Of a DNA stretch of 15,923 nucleotides, positions 1 through 7,010 are shown piece after piece; the stretch's first letter is position 1, and the number at the start of each line of letters is the position of its first letter. The stretch is from the NCBI GenBank assembly GCA_023261605.1, contig JAHFOP010000015.1:501-16423 (forward strand), in the 5' to 3' direction. Source of the DNA: Candidatus Moraniibacteriota bacterium. Lineage in GTDB: Bacteria; Patescibacteriota; Minisyncoccia; Moranbacterales; UBA2206. Made by a program: the position numbers and the translations under genes. Under the pieces are notes generated by a model, which was not told the origin of the DNA, searched no databases, and saw only the letters and a list, made by a program, of their open reading frames with translations.

Positions 1-1
1 C

Positions 2-787
2 AGATTTTTTGTGAAAGCCATGCATCGGATCGGCCTTTTGGATTTTGATGAACCGTTTTTGAAGTTGCGCCATCAAGGGATGGTGTTAGACAAAGAAGGT
101 AAAAAAATGTCCAAGTCAAAGGGTAATGTTGTTAATCCAGATGAAATGGTGGAAAAATTCGGGGCAGACTCAGTGCGCGCCTATATGCTTTTCGCAGCAC
201 CCTTGGAAGATGCAGTAATATGGAATGAAAATAATATCGTTGGGGTAAGGAGGTTTTTAGAGAAAGTCTGGAAAATAAAGTTAAAAGTCAAAAGTCAAAA
301 GTCAAAAGTGCAAGTTAAAAATCAAAAATTTGAAATACTTTTGAATAAAACCATTAAGAAGGTTAATGAGGATATAGAAAATTTTCGATTCAATACGGCT
401 ATTTCAGCTCTCATGATTTTGGTGAATGAGATGGAAAAGCAAGAAAAAATAGTTGCCACTGATTTTGAAATTTTAATCATTTTACTTTCGCCCTTTGCAC
501 CACACATTGCCGAAGAAATTTGGCAAGAAGTGCTGGGGCACAAAGAATCTGTTTTCTCACAAAGTTGGCCGGAGTTTGATGAGGCGAGAACGCAAGACGA
601 GGAGATAAATCTAGTTTTGCAAGTGAATGGCAAAGTGCGGGATATGGTCATGGTTAGCGCGGGAATTTCTGAAGAAGAGGCGGCACAGGTGGCGCTGGGA
701 AGCGAAAAAATAAAAAATTATATCGCTGACAAAGAGGTTAAAAAAATTATTTTTGTGAAAGGAAAATTAGTTAACATAGTTATTTAA
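2..787 (+). CDS. leuS: Leucyl-tRNA synthetase, C-terminal part (5' truncated by window edge)
   Basis: Class I aminoacyl-tRNA synthetase that charges tRNA-Leu with leucine in the cytoplasm. The reading frame is open to the first base of the window, so the gene begins upstream; the GTG at 11 is an internal valine codon, not a start. About 261 residues are present. Seen: the catalytic loop KMSKS at bases 104-118, followed by GNVVNPDEM and FGADSVRAYMLF. Then comes the helical anticodon-binding domain (FRFNTAISALM, LLSPFAPHIAEEIW) and the small C-terminal domain with VNGKVRD and the ending IIFVKGKLVNIVI, all typical of bacterial LeuRS. An in-frame run of AAAAGTC heptamers (283-310) adds a Lys/Ser/Gln/Val-rich stretch at the junction between the catalytic body and the anticodon-binding domain; the frame stays intact. 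The next gene follows after 20 bases. The family call is near certain. Confidence 0.97.
   Translation, partial: RFFVKAMHRIGLLDFDEPFLKLRHQGMVLDKEGKKMSKSKGNVVNPDEMVEKFGADSVRAYMLFAAPLEDAVIWNENNIVGVRRFLEKVWKIKLKVKSQKSKVQVKNQKFEILLNKTIKKVNEDIENFRFNTAISALMILVNEMEKQEKIVATDFEILIILLSPFAPHIAEEIWQEVLGHKESVFSQSWPEFDEARTQDEEINLVLQVNGKVRDMVMVSAGISEEEAAQVALGSEKIKNYIADKEVKKIIFVKGKLVNIVI
283..310 (+). repeat. A-rich heptamer tandem repeat inside leuS
   Basis: Three perfect copies of AAAAGTC (283-289, 290-296, 297-303) are followed by a variant AAAAGTG (304-310). A degenerate A-rich tail continues to about 330. Because 7 is not a multiple of 3, the copies are read in successive frames, giving residues such as KVKSQKSKV. 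The reading frame of leuS is preserved on both sides. It lies where LeuRS proteins vary in length, so it is probably tolerated as a surface loop. Confidence 0.9.
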
Positions 788-807
788 TCAGGTTAACACG
801 AAATATT

Positions 808-1488
808 ATGCAAGCAGTCATTCTCGCGGCTGGTAAGGGGAAAAGGATGGGTAAATTGACGGCCACTACGAGCAAACCGATGCTCAAATTGAAAGGCAAG
901 CCGATCTTGGAATATAAGATCAATGCTTTGCCCAAAAAGATTAAGGAAATCATTTTCATCGTGGGTTATCATAGCATGCATATCATTTCGCATTTCAAAA
1001 ATTATTATAATGGCCGTCGTATTATCTATGTTTTCCAAAGCGATCTCAATGGTACTGGCGGGGCACTGCACTTGGCGCGGAGCGTCATTAAGGATAAATT
1101 TTTGGTCATAATGGGAGATGATCTCTATCATAAAAAAGACTTGGAAGATCTGATAAAATATGATCTGGCTATCATGGGACACGCCGTGGCTGATCCAAGC
1201 CTGTTTGGCATGATCAAAGATGATGGGCATGGATGCATGCTGGAAGTGATTGAAAAACCGAAGAAATCCCGACACAAATTGGCCAATGTCGGCGTGTATG
1301 TTTTGGATAAGCGGTTCTTTGATTACGAGCTGGTTTCGATTGGCGGTGGCGAATTTGGCCTGCCACAGACGATGGCGAACATGGCAAAAAATCATAAGAT
1401 AAAAATTCATGCCGCGCGTGCCTGGCAGCCGATTGGCAAGCCGGAGGATTTGAAAAAGGCCGAAGAAGTGCTGGATAGATTTATTTAA
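808..1488 (+). CDS. Sugar-1-phosphate nucleotidyltransferase (NTP_transferase family)
   Basis: Cytoplasmic enzyme expected to couple a sugar-1-phosphate with an NTP to make a nucleotide sugar and pyrophosphate. The 226-residue protein is a single nucleotidyltransferase domain. Seen: the N-terminal nucleotide-binding signature AAGKGKRM (residues 7-14) followed by LT and SKPML; GKPILEY; a DLNGTGGA loop (79-86), which in relatives contacts the base; metal-binding GDD (103-105); EKPKK; and a C-terminal IGKPEDLKKAEEVL like the TPEDL end of glucose-1-phosphate thymidylyltransferase and mannose-1-phosphate guanylyltransferase relatives. It lacks the left-handed beta-helix acyltransferase domain of full GlmU. 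The sugar and nucleotide cannot be fixed from sequence; being next to yvcK and glmS, UDP-GlcNAc synthesis is one possibility. Start is ATG with no clear Shine-Dalgarno. Nine bases separate it from yvcK, so co-transcription is likely. Confidence 0.9.
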   Translation: MQAVILAAGKGKRMGKLTATTSKPMLKLKGKPILEYKINALPKKIKEIIFIVGYHSMHIISHFKNYYNGRRIIYVFQSDLNGTGGALHLARSVIKDKFLVIMGDDLYHKKDLEDLIKYDLAIMGHAVADPSLFGMIKDDGHGCMLEVIEKPKKSRHKLANVGVYVLDKRFFDYELVSIGGGEFGLPQTMANMAKNHKIKIHAARAWQPIGKPEDLKKAEEVLDRFI

Positions 1489-1497
1489 TATTATAAT

Positions 1498-2529
1498 ATG
1501 TTGACAAAAAATGTCGTGACAATCGGTGGCGGGACGGGAAGTTTCACATTGCTCTCTGGCCTCAAAAAATATCCGATCAACATTTCAGCCATTGTGTCGA
1601 TGGCGGACGACGGAGGTTCGACCGGCAGATTGCGGGATGAGTTGGGAGTCCTCCCGCCGGGAGATGTTCGGCAATGCCTGGTGGCACTGAGTGATTCCTC
1701 TGATACGTTGCGTCAGCTGATGAACTATCGATTTTCTGGCAATGGCGGGATGCACGGTCAAAATTTGGGCAATCTGCTTCTCAGTGCTTTGGAAAAAATC
1801 ACTGGCAGTTTTTCGAGTGGCGTGGAAGAAGCTGTCAAAATTTTGGACGCCAAAGGGGAGGTATTGCCCGTGACCAATCAGGATATGCGACTCGTCATTC
1901 ATCTTAAAAACGGAAAAATTCTCAAGGGAGAAAAAGTTTTGGATTATGACGAAGATATCCACAAATATGGGATCAAAAAAATCACGCTGGATCACCCCGT
2001 GAAAGCCTATAAAAAAGCGCTGGAAAGAATCGAGAAGGCTGATTTCATCATCATCGGTCCGGGGGATCATTATGGTTCCATCGTGTCGAATCTTTTGGTG
2101 AGTGGAATTTCGGCGGCCATAGAAAAATCAAAAGCTAAAGTTATCTATAACTGCAATCTGACAAATAAGAAAGGTCAGACCATGGGTTATGATTTGGATA
2201 AATATGTAGCAGAAATCAACTGTCATATTGGCAAAGACAGAATTGATTTTGTCACCTATAACACTGGTTTGCTCCCCAAAGAATTGGTGGCAAAATATGA
2301 AACATTGGAGGGCCGACACTCGCTGGTAACGCTGGATGAGAAGAAAAAAAGAAAGTGTAAAGTGGTGAAAGCTGATTTGGTTCAGGAGAATAGGATTAAA
2401 ATTTCGCGAAAAGATTTGCTTTCTCGGAAACACTCCTTCATTCGTCATGACGGTGAAAAATTGGCCAAAGTCATCATGATGATCATGGAACTGGGTGAAT
2501 ACGAAAACATTATTCGCGATATCATTTAG
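1498..2529 (+). CDS. yvcK: YvcK/GlmR family protein (CofD-like fold), gluconeogenesis/UDP-GlcNAc regulator
   Basis: Member of the YvcK/CofD-like family. In Bacillus subtilis YvcK (GlmR) binds UDP-GlcNAc, is needed for growth on gluconeogenic carbon and for normal cell shape, and stimulates GlmS; the mycobacterial homologue CuvA also acts in wall synthesis. Seen: Rossmann-like GGGTGS (residues 10-15), the hallmark MADDGGSTGRLR (35-46), LPPGDVRQCLVAL, HGQNLGNLLLSAL, and the later block IIIGPGDHYGSIVSNLLV with YNCNLTNKKGQTMGY. The length of 343 residues is slightly above the usual 310-330; the extra sequence is a basic C-terminal part with KKKRKCK. It is not the F420 enzyme CofD: the short form and DDGGSTGRLR block are YvcK-type, and no other F420 genes are nearby. 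It sits 9 bases after a nucleotidyltransferase and one gene before glmS, which fits a role in amino-sugar supply. Confidence 0.95.
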   Translation: MLTKNVVTIGGGTGSFTLLSGLKKYPINISAIVSMADDGGSTGRLRDELGVLPPGDVRQCLVALSDSSDTLRQLMNYRFSGNGGMHGQNLGNLLLSALEKITGSFSSGVEEAVKILDAKGEVLPVTNQDMRLVIHLKNGKILKGEKVLDYDEDIHKYGIKKITLDHPVKAYKKALERIEKADFIIIGPGDHYGSIVSNLLVSGISAAIEKSKAKVIYNCNLTNKKGQTMGYDLDKYVAEINCHIGKDRIDFVTYNTGLLPKELVAKYETLEGRHSLVTLDEKKKRKCKVVKADLVQENRIKISRKDLLSRKHSFIRHDGEKLAKVIMMIMELGEYENIIRDII

Positions 2530-2539
2530 TCGAAAAAGT

Positions 2540-3196
2540 ATGAAAATATTTGTTGATTTCGATGGTGTCATATTAGATACAAAAAAATTTGTTTTTGATC
2601 TAAATGAAATATATTCAAAAAATGGAATATCAAATCAAAGGATAAAAGAGCACGGAAAAATATTTTCCGGCGCGCCTAAAGTCGGAGGTATCACCTACAA
2701 GCCCGAAAGAGCAGTCGCATTTTTAGTAAAAGATGACAAGATGTGTCAGAAAAAAATATTATCAGAGGCGAATATTTTTTTGAAAGAATTGAAAGACTAT
2801 GTTTTTCCTGATGCTTTGATTTTTTTGAAAACATTTTCAAAGAGAAATTTAATATTGTTAAGTTATGGGGACATAAAATTTCAGGAAGATAAAATATTTG
2901 GTTCTGGAACTGATGGATATTTTTCAGAAATTATAATTGATGAGCGGAATAAGATGGACATTATATCAAAAATAATTAGAAAAGATGAATCAGCAGAACA
3001 AGAAAAAATATTTCTTATTGATGATAAAATAGAAAACTTAGAAAAAATTGAAAAAACAAACAGCGAAGTAATAACAATTTGGATAAATAGAACCAATATA
3101 AAGGACGATAGATGCGTGAATAATATAGTTGGTTATGAGGCAAAAGATCTAATGGAGGCAGTTGATATCATAATGAAGACGAAAGATAATGGATAG
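2540..3196 (+). CDS. HAD-like hydrolase, AT-rich compositional outlier
   Basis: Probable phosphatase or phosphohydrolase of the haloacid dehalogenase superfamily, 218 residues, substrate unknown. Seen: motif I DFDGV (nucleophile D6, acid/base D8), a motif II serine in LLSYGD (S108), a motif III lysine in NKMDIISK (K138), and motif IV IDD (D161, D162), in the right order. The region between motif I and II would be the cap. An upstream in-frame ATG at 2495 lies inside yvcK and would add 15 unrelated residues; ATG at 2540, 10 bases after the yvcK stop, starts directly at the beta-strand KIFVDFDGV and is preferred. A hand count gives about 28% G+C over 2541-3180 (some 60-base lines only 15-17%), against roughly 32-63% in sampled lines of the neighbours, with many AAA/ATA/AAT codons. 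This points to later acquisition between yvcK and glmS. Confidence 0.8.
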   Translation: MKIFVDFDGVILDTKKFVFDLNEIYSKNGISNQRIKEHGKIFSGAPKVGGITYKPERAVAFLVKDDKMCQKKILSEANIFLKELKDYVFPDALIFLKTFSKRNLILLSYGDIKFQEDKIFGSGTDGYFSEIIIDERNKMDIISKIIRKDESAEQEKIFLIDDKIENLEKIEKTNSEVITIWINRTNIKDDRCVNNIVGYEAKDLMEAVDIIMKTKDNG

Positions 3197-3258
3197 CCAT
3201 AGTAATTGGGGAATTTTTTCAAAAATGTAAATTTTAAATTAATTTAAACAAAAAAATT

Positions 3259-5088
3259 ATGTGTGGAATCGTAGGATATATCGGGAATAAAAAAGCTTGT
3301 CCGATTCTTCTTGAGGGGTTGCGCCAATTAGAATATCGCGGTTATGATAGTGCCGGCCTTTCTGTGATTGACGGCGAGCGTCTGCGCACAATCAAATCTG
3401 TTGGACGAGTCCAAGAATTGGAGAATAAGATTGGCGAAAGGAATATTTCCGGCGAAATTGGAATTGCACACACGCGTTGGGCGACACATGGCAAGCCGAG
3501 CGACAAGAATTCACATCCGCATAATGATTGCCAGAATAATATTAGCGTGGTGCATAATGGTATTATTGAAAACTATCGAGAACTGAAAGAATTTCTGATT
3601 AAAAAAAAGCATAAATTTTCTTCCGAAACTGATTCGGAAGTCGTCGCTCATTTGGTCGAAGAATTCAACAAAAAGGTGGATTTTAAAACGGCAGTCTTAG
3701 AAGCATTGAAACTCATCAAAGGAACTTACGGCTTGGCGATTATCAGCAGCCGAGAACCGGACAAAATTATTGTCGCTAGAAATGGCAGTCCGTTGGTACT
3801 GGGAATCGGGAAAGGTGAATATATCATTGCGTCGGACACAAGTGCAATCGTAAGACACACGGACAAGGTCATTTATTTCGATGATGGCGAAGTGGCGGAG
3901 ATTAAAAAAGATGGTTTCACGGTGACTAACATTAAGAATAAAAGCGTCAAAAAAGATGTCACCATTCTTGATTGGACGGTTGAGCGTACTCAAAAAGAAG
4001 GCTTTGATCATTTCATGCTCAAAGAAATTTTTGAGCAGCCGGAAGCCATTTTGGACAGCATTCGAGGACGCTATATCAGTGCCAAAGGCGCGGCCAAATT
4101 GGGCGGTATCGAGAATGTGATTGCGCGAATCAGAGAAGCTGAGAAGATCATGATTGTGGCTTGTGGCACAGCGCGCTTAGCTGGAATGGTGGGTGCGTGT
4201 ATGCTGGAGGAATATGCTGGCATCGCAACTGAAGTTGATTATGCTCATGAGTTTCGCTATCGCAAATCTGTGATAGATGAAAAAACAGTTTTGATTGCAA
4301 TTTCACAATCCGGAGAAACGGCTGACACTTTGGCGGCGGTGCGGGAAGCGAAGGAAAAGGGCGCGCTCACATTAGGAATTGTGAATGTGGTTGGTTCGAC
4401 TATCGCACGTGAAACAGATGCGGGAGTATATACCCACAGCGGGCCGGAAATCGCGGTGGCTTCAACTAAAGCTTTCACTTCTCAATTAGCGGTGATGGCT
4501 CTCATCACAGTTTTATTTGGCCGTCAACGTCAGATGTCACTCGTTACGGGACAAAGAATAATCAAAGAACTGGAGCGGATACCTAGTAAAATAAAACAGA
4601 TTTTAGCAGAAGATAAAGAAATTTTGAAAATTGCTAAAAAATATCACAAGTATAAAAATTTCGCCTATCTTGGCAGAAAATATAATCACCCAATCGCTTT
4701 CGAAGGGGCAATTAAGCTCAAAGAGCTGACATATTTGCATGCAGAGGGTTTTGCCAGTGGGGAAATGAAACATGGTCCGATTGCGATGATAGATGAAAAT
4801 TTTCCGTGTGTTTTTGTGGCACCGAGTGACAGCGTCTATGAAAAAAACTTCAGCGGCATCCAAGAAATAAAAGCTCGGAAGGGAAAGGTTATCGCAATCG
4901 CCACCAGGGGTGACAAAGAGATCGCCAAGGTTGCTGATGATGTCATTTACATTCCCAAAACATTGGAAATGTTGACGCCGATTTTGGCTGTTATTCCTTT
5001 GCAACTTTTTGCCTATCACATGGCGGTTCTCAATAAGAAAGATGTGGATAAACCAAGGAACTTGGCCAAATCCGTAACTGTTGAATAA
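3259..5088 (+). CDS. glmS: Glutamine-fructose-6-phosphate aminotransferase (glucosamine-6-phosphate synthase)
   Basis: Makes glucosamine-6-phosphate from fructose-6-phosphate and glutamine, the committed step to UDP-GlcNAc, in the cytoplasm. The 609 residues match the usual full length. Seen: Cys2 right after the start Met (MCGIVGYIG), the N-terminal nucleophile of the class II glutaminase domain; then LEYRGYDSAG, AHTRWATHGKPSDKNSHPH, VVHNGIIENY and SETDSEVVAHL. Two SIS isomerase domains follow (ACGTARLAGMVG; ISQSGETADTLAAVREAK; ASTKAFTSQLAVM; LGRKYNHPIAFEGAIKLKELTYLHAEGF split by a short gap; GEMKHGPIAMI), with the classic end KPRNLAKSVTVE. All expected catalytic blocks are present. The 62 bases upstream are very AT-rich with no Shine-Dalgarno, and are too short for a glmS ribozyme. 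The next gene starts one base after its stop. Confidence 0.98.
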   Translation: MCGIVGYIGNKKACPILLEGLRQLEYRGYDSAGLSVIDGERLRTIKSVGRVQELENKIGERNISGEIGIAHTRWATHGKPSDKNSHPHNDCQNNISVVHNGIIENYRELKEFLIKKKHKFSSETDSEVVAHLVEEFNKKVDFKTAVLEALKLIKGTYGLAIISSREPDKIIVARNGSPLVLGIGKGEYIIASDTSAIVRHTDKVIYFDDGEVAEIKKDGFTVTNIKNKSVKKDVTILDWTVERTQKEGFDHFMLKEIFEQPEAILDSIRGRYISAKGAAKLGGIENVIARIREAEKIMIVACGTARLAGMVGACMLEEYAGIATEVDYAHEFRYRKSVIDEKTVLIAISQSGETADTLAAVREAKEKGALTLGIVNVVGSTIARETDAGVYTHSGPEIAVASTKAFTSQLAVMALITVLFGRQRQMSLVTGQRIIKELERIPSKIKQILAEDKEILKIAKKYHKYKNFAYLGRKYNHPIAFEGAIKLKELTYLHAEGFASGEMKHGPIAMIDENFPCVFVAPSDSVYEKNFSGIQEIKARKGKVIAIATRGDKEIAKVADDVIYIPKTLEMLTPILAVIPLQLFAYHMAVLNKKDVDKPRNLAKSVTVE

Positions 5089-5089
5089 G

Positions 5090-5482
5090 ATGGATATCCG
5101 TGCGATTAAAAATGACCGCTATTATTTCTGGACCAACCATGCCAAGTACAAGCTTTTGCAATATGGTCTCAGCCCGACTGCGATCAAAAAAATCGTGCGT
5201 CGACCCGAAAGAACTGAAAATGGCATCGCACCGGAAACGACAGCGGTGATGCAGCGGAAAGACAGCAAAAAAATGAAGCGTGAGGTGTGGGTGATGTACC
5301 AAAAAAGCAAAAGTACTAGCCAGAGTTTGAGAATAAAAAATTTGCAAAATGATTTATCTATGAGTAAAGTTAAAATTATTAGTGCATGGATATATCCAGG
5401 AGTGAGTCCAAAAGATAGGGAGATTTTTGTGCCGGAAGATGTGTGGATGGAACTGCAAAGCGGAATGGGAGATGAAATTTAG
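5090..5482 (+). CDS. Conserved-looking hypothetical protein, possibly DUF4258/BrnT-like
   Basis: A 130-residue soluble protein of unknown function. ATG at 5090 is one base after the glmS stop and is preferred over the in-frame TTG at 5081, which lies inside glmS. Seen: an N-terminal FWTNHAKYKLLQYGLSPTAIKKIVRRPER segment (given here in outline only), then REVWVMYQ, and after a low-complexity stretch KIISAWIYPGVSPKDREIFVPEDVWMEL. The pattern His-Ala near the N-terminus, a helix with conserved Arg residues, then beta-strands ending in an aromatic and proline-rich tail resembles small DUF4258 or BrnT-like proteins that share a RelE-like fold, but this is only a resemblance. There is no antitoxin-like partner next to it. 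The Lys/Ser/Gln-rich stretch at about 5302-5367 looks like a later insertion between two beta-strands. The tight spacing implies translation coupled to glmS. Confidence 0.65.
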   Translation: MDIRAIKNDRYYFWTNHAKYKLLQYGLSPTAIKKIVRRPERTENGIAPETTAVMQRKDSKKMKREVWVMYQKSKSTSQSLRIKNLQNDLSMSKVKIISAWIYPGVSPKDREIFVPEDVWMELQSGMGDEI

Positions 5483-5514
5483 CCAAGATAATCAATTGAA
5501 ATAAAAAAATAAAA

Positions 5515-6981
5515 ATGGAAAATAAAACAGTTGAAAAATCACCGCAAGGAAAGTTCTTCACTTTGTCTGAATTTCGTCAGCGAGCCGGAATCCCACTGAT
5601 CATGGCGAAAAAACTCGTCGTTTTAGGAGAGGTGAAAGCCGTGAGCGCTATTGATGGCACGTGGCTTATTGCAGAAACGGAAGTGGTCAAGGTGGCAAAT
5701 TTGATAAATAATCCTTGGAAAAAGTTCTATCTTTTTTTTCGGGCGTTGGGTCCTGGCGTGATAACTGGAGCCTCGGATGATGATCCTAGCGGCATTGGGA
5801 CATACTCTTCCGTGGGAGCGCAATTCGGTCTGGGACTTCTATGGATGGCGGCGTGGATTTTGCCGATGATGATGGCCATCCAAGAAGCTTGCGCGAGAAT
5901 TGGCATCGTCACTAATCGAGGTCTAGCCGGTGTTTTGCAGAAACATTATAAAAAAAAGACGATGATGATCATAGTTTCCATTCTCATTTTGGCTAATGTG
6001 ATCAATATTGGAGCGGATCTTGGGGCGATGGCGAAATCTTTGCAGCTGCTTGTCCACATCAATTTTTATATAGCAGCGATGGCGTTTGCTGCGTTGATAA
6101 TTATGTTGGAGGTTTTAGTTGGTTATTGTACATACGTTAAAATTCTAAAATGGCTGACCGTTTCGGTGGTGGCTTATGTGATAACTGGTATTATAATTAA
6201 ACCTGATTGGAATGCTATCTTGGCGGCAGCTGTCATTCCGAGTATCAGTTTCAATCGAGAATATATTTTTGCAATCATTGCCGTGTTTGGTACTAGCATT
6301 ACGCCCTATTTGTTCTTTTGGCAGACTTCAGAAGAAGTTGAAGAAAACAAAAAGGACAAAAAAATATTTCGCAATTTGCGTCAAAAAGACGGGCGAACTA
6401 TGGAAAACAGAATCGCCAAAATGAGAACCGATGTGGGAACGGGGATGATTTTGGCGAATGTAGTTTTCTTCTTTATTATTGTGACTACTGCGCAAGTTTT
6501 GTTTAAGAATGGAATTCACAATATCGGTTCGGCCGAGCAAGCGGCTTTGGCTCTCAGGCCATTGGCGGGGGATTATGCTTATCTGCTTTTCGCTTTGGGC
6601 ATAATTGGGACGGGACTTTTGGCGGTGCCAATTCTGGCCGGATCCGGAGCTTACGCCTTGTCTGAAATCATGAAATGGCACGAAGGTTTGGAAGAAAAAT
6701 TTACGCGGGCCAAGGGATTCTACTTGGTCATTATCGTTTCCATTCTAGTTGGGCTGGCTCTTAATTTTTTTCAGATTAATCCGATTGCCGCGCTGTACTA
6801 CTCCGCGTTTCTCAATGGTGTCATTTCTTTGCCGCTTTTGGCGGCCATTATGATTGTTAGCGATGATAAAAAGATAATGGGAGCGGAAACTAATCCGACT
6901 TGGGTTAGAATCTTTGGTTGGTTGGCAGTGGCCTTCATTGCCGTGATGGTTATTTCTTCTCTGGTGTTATACTTAGCGTAA
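5515..6981 (+). CDS. Nramp-superfamily divalent metal transporter with N-terminal helix-turn-helix-like domain
   Basis: Inner-membrane transporter of the Nramp (COG1914-like) superfamily, 488 residues. Residues about 67-488 hold roughly 11 hydrophobic segments of the LeuT-like fold. Segment 1 reads GPGVITGASDDDPSGIGTYS and segment 6 FGTSITPYLFFWQTSEEVEE, followed by a charged cytoplasmic loop and GIIGTGLLAVPILAGSGAYAL. Canonical Nramps carry DPGN in segment 1 and MPH in segment 6; here these are DPSG and TPY (263-265), so the usual metal-binding Met and the histidine are absent, as in a widespread but poorly characterised bacterial branch. The substrate is therefore uncertain (Mn, Fe, Mg or other). 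Residues about 14-64 (FTLSEFRQRAGIP, LVVLGEVKAV, GTWLIAETEVVKVANLI) look like an excisionase/MerR-type DNA-binding domain fused in frame. ATG at 5515 is the only reasonable start giving this domain; no Shine-Dalgarno is seen. Confidence 0.9.
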   Translation: MENKTVEKSPQGKFFTLSEFRQRAGIPLIMAKKLVVLGEVKAVSAIDGTWLIAETEVVKVANLINNPWKKFYLFFRALGPGVITGASDDDPSGIGTYSSVGAQFGLGLLWMAAWILPMMMAIQEACARIGIVTNRGLAGVLQKHYKKKTMMIIVSILILANVINIGADLGAMAKSLQLLVHINFYIAAMAFAALIIMLEVLVGYCTYVKILKWLTVSVVAYVITGIIIKPDWNAILAAAVIPSISFNREYIFAIIAVFGTSITPYLFFWQTSEEVEENKKDKKIFRNLRQKDGRTMENRIAKMRTDVGTGMILANVVFFFIIVTTAQVLFKNGIHNIGSAEQAALALRPLAGDYAYLLFALGIIGTGLLAVPILAGSGAYALSEIMKWHEGLEEKFTRAKGFYLVIIVSILVGLALNFFQINPIAALYYSAFLNGVISLPLLAAIMIVSDDKKIMGAETNPTWVRIFGWLAVAFIAVMVISSLVLYLA

Positions 6982-7010
6982 TAACTTGCAGAGTAGTAAA
7001 ATTGTAATTT

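Noticed and set aside
283..310. CRISPR-like or regulatory direct repeats
   Set aside because: Units are 7 bases, contiguous without spacers and inside a coding region; this is a simple tandem repeat.
11..787. GTG at 11 as the start of a 258-residue protein
   Set aside because: The frame is open to the first bases and the residues before it (RFFV) match LeuRS, so the gene is truncated by the window edge and does not start there.
793..1410. Long minus-strand open frame opposite the nucleotidyltransferase, and similar minus-strand frames opposite yvcK, glmS, rlmN, dxs and parA
   Set aside because: They are shadows of well-supported + strand genes, with compositions (rich in Phe, His, Ile) expected from antisense reading and no recognisable domains.
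1498..2529. F420 biosynthesis enzyme CofD
   Set aside because: The DDGGSTGRLR block and length fit the YvcK branch of the shared fold, and no other F420 genes are nearby.
2495..2539. Upstream ATG for the HAD-like gene
   Set aside because: It overlaps the end of yvcK and adds 15 residues unlike a HAD N-terminus; the ATG at 2540 begins directly with the first beta-strand.
3197..3258. glmS ribozyme or other riboswitch before glmS
   Set aside because: The gap is only 62 bases, nearly all A and T, with no stable stems; a glmS ribozyme needs well over 100 bases.
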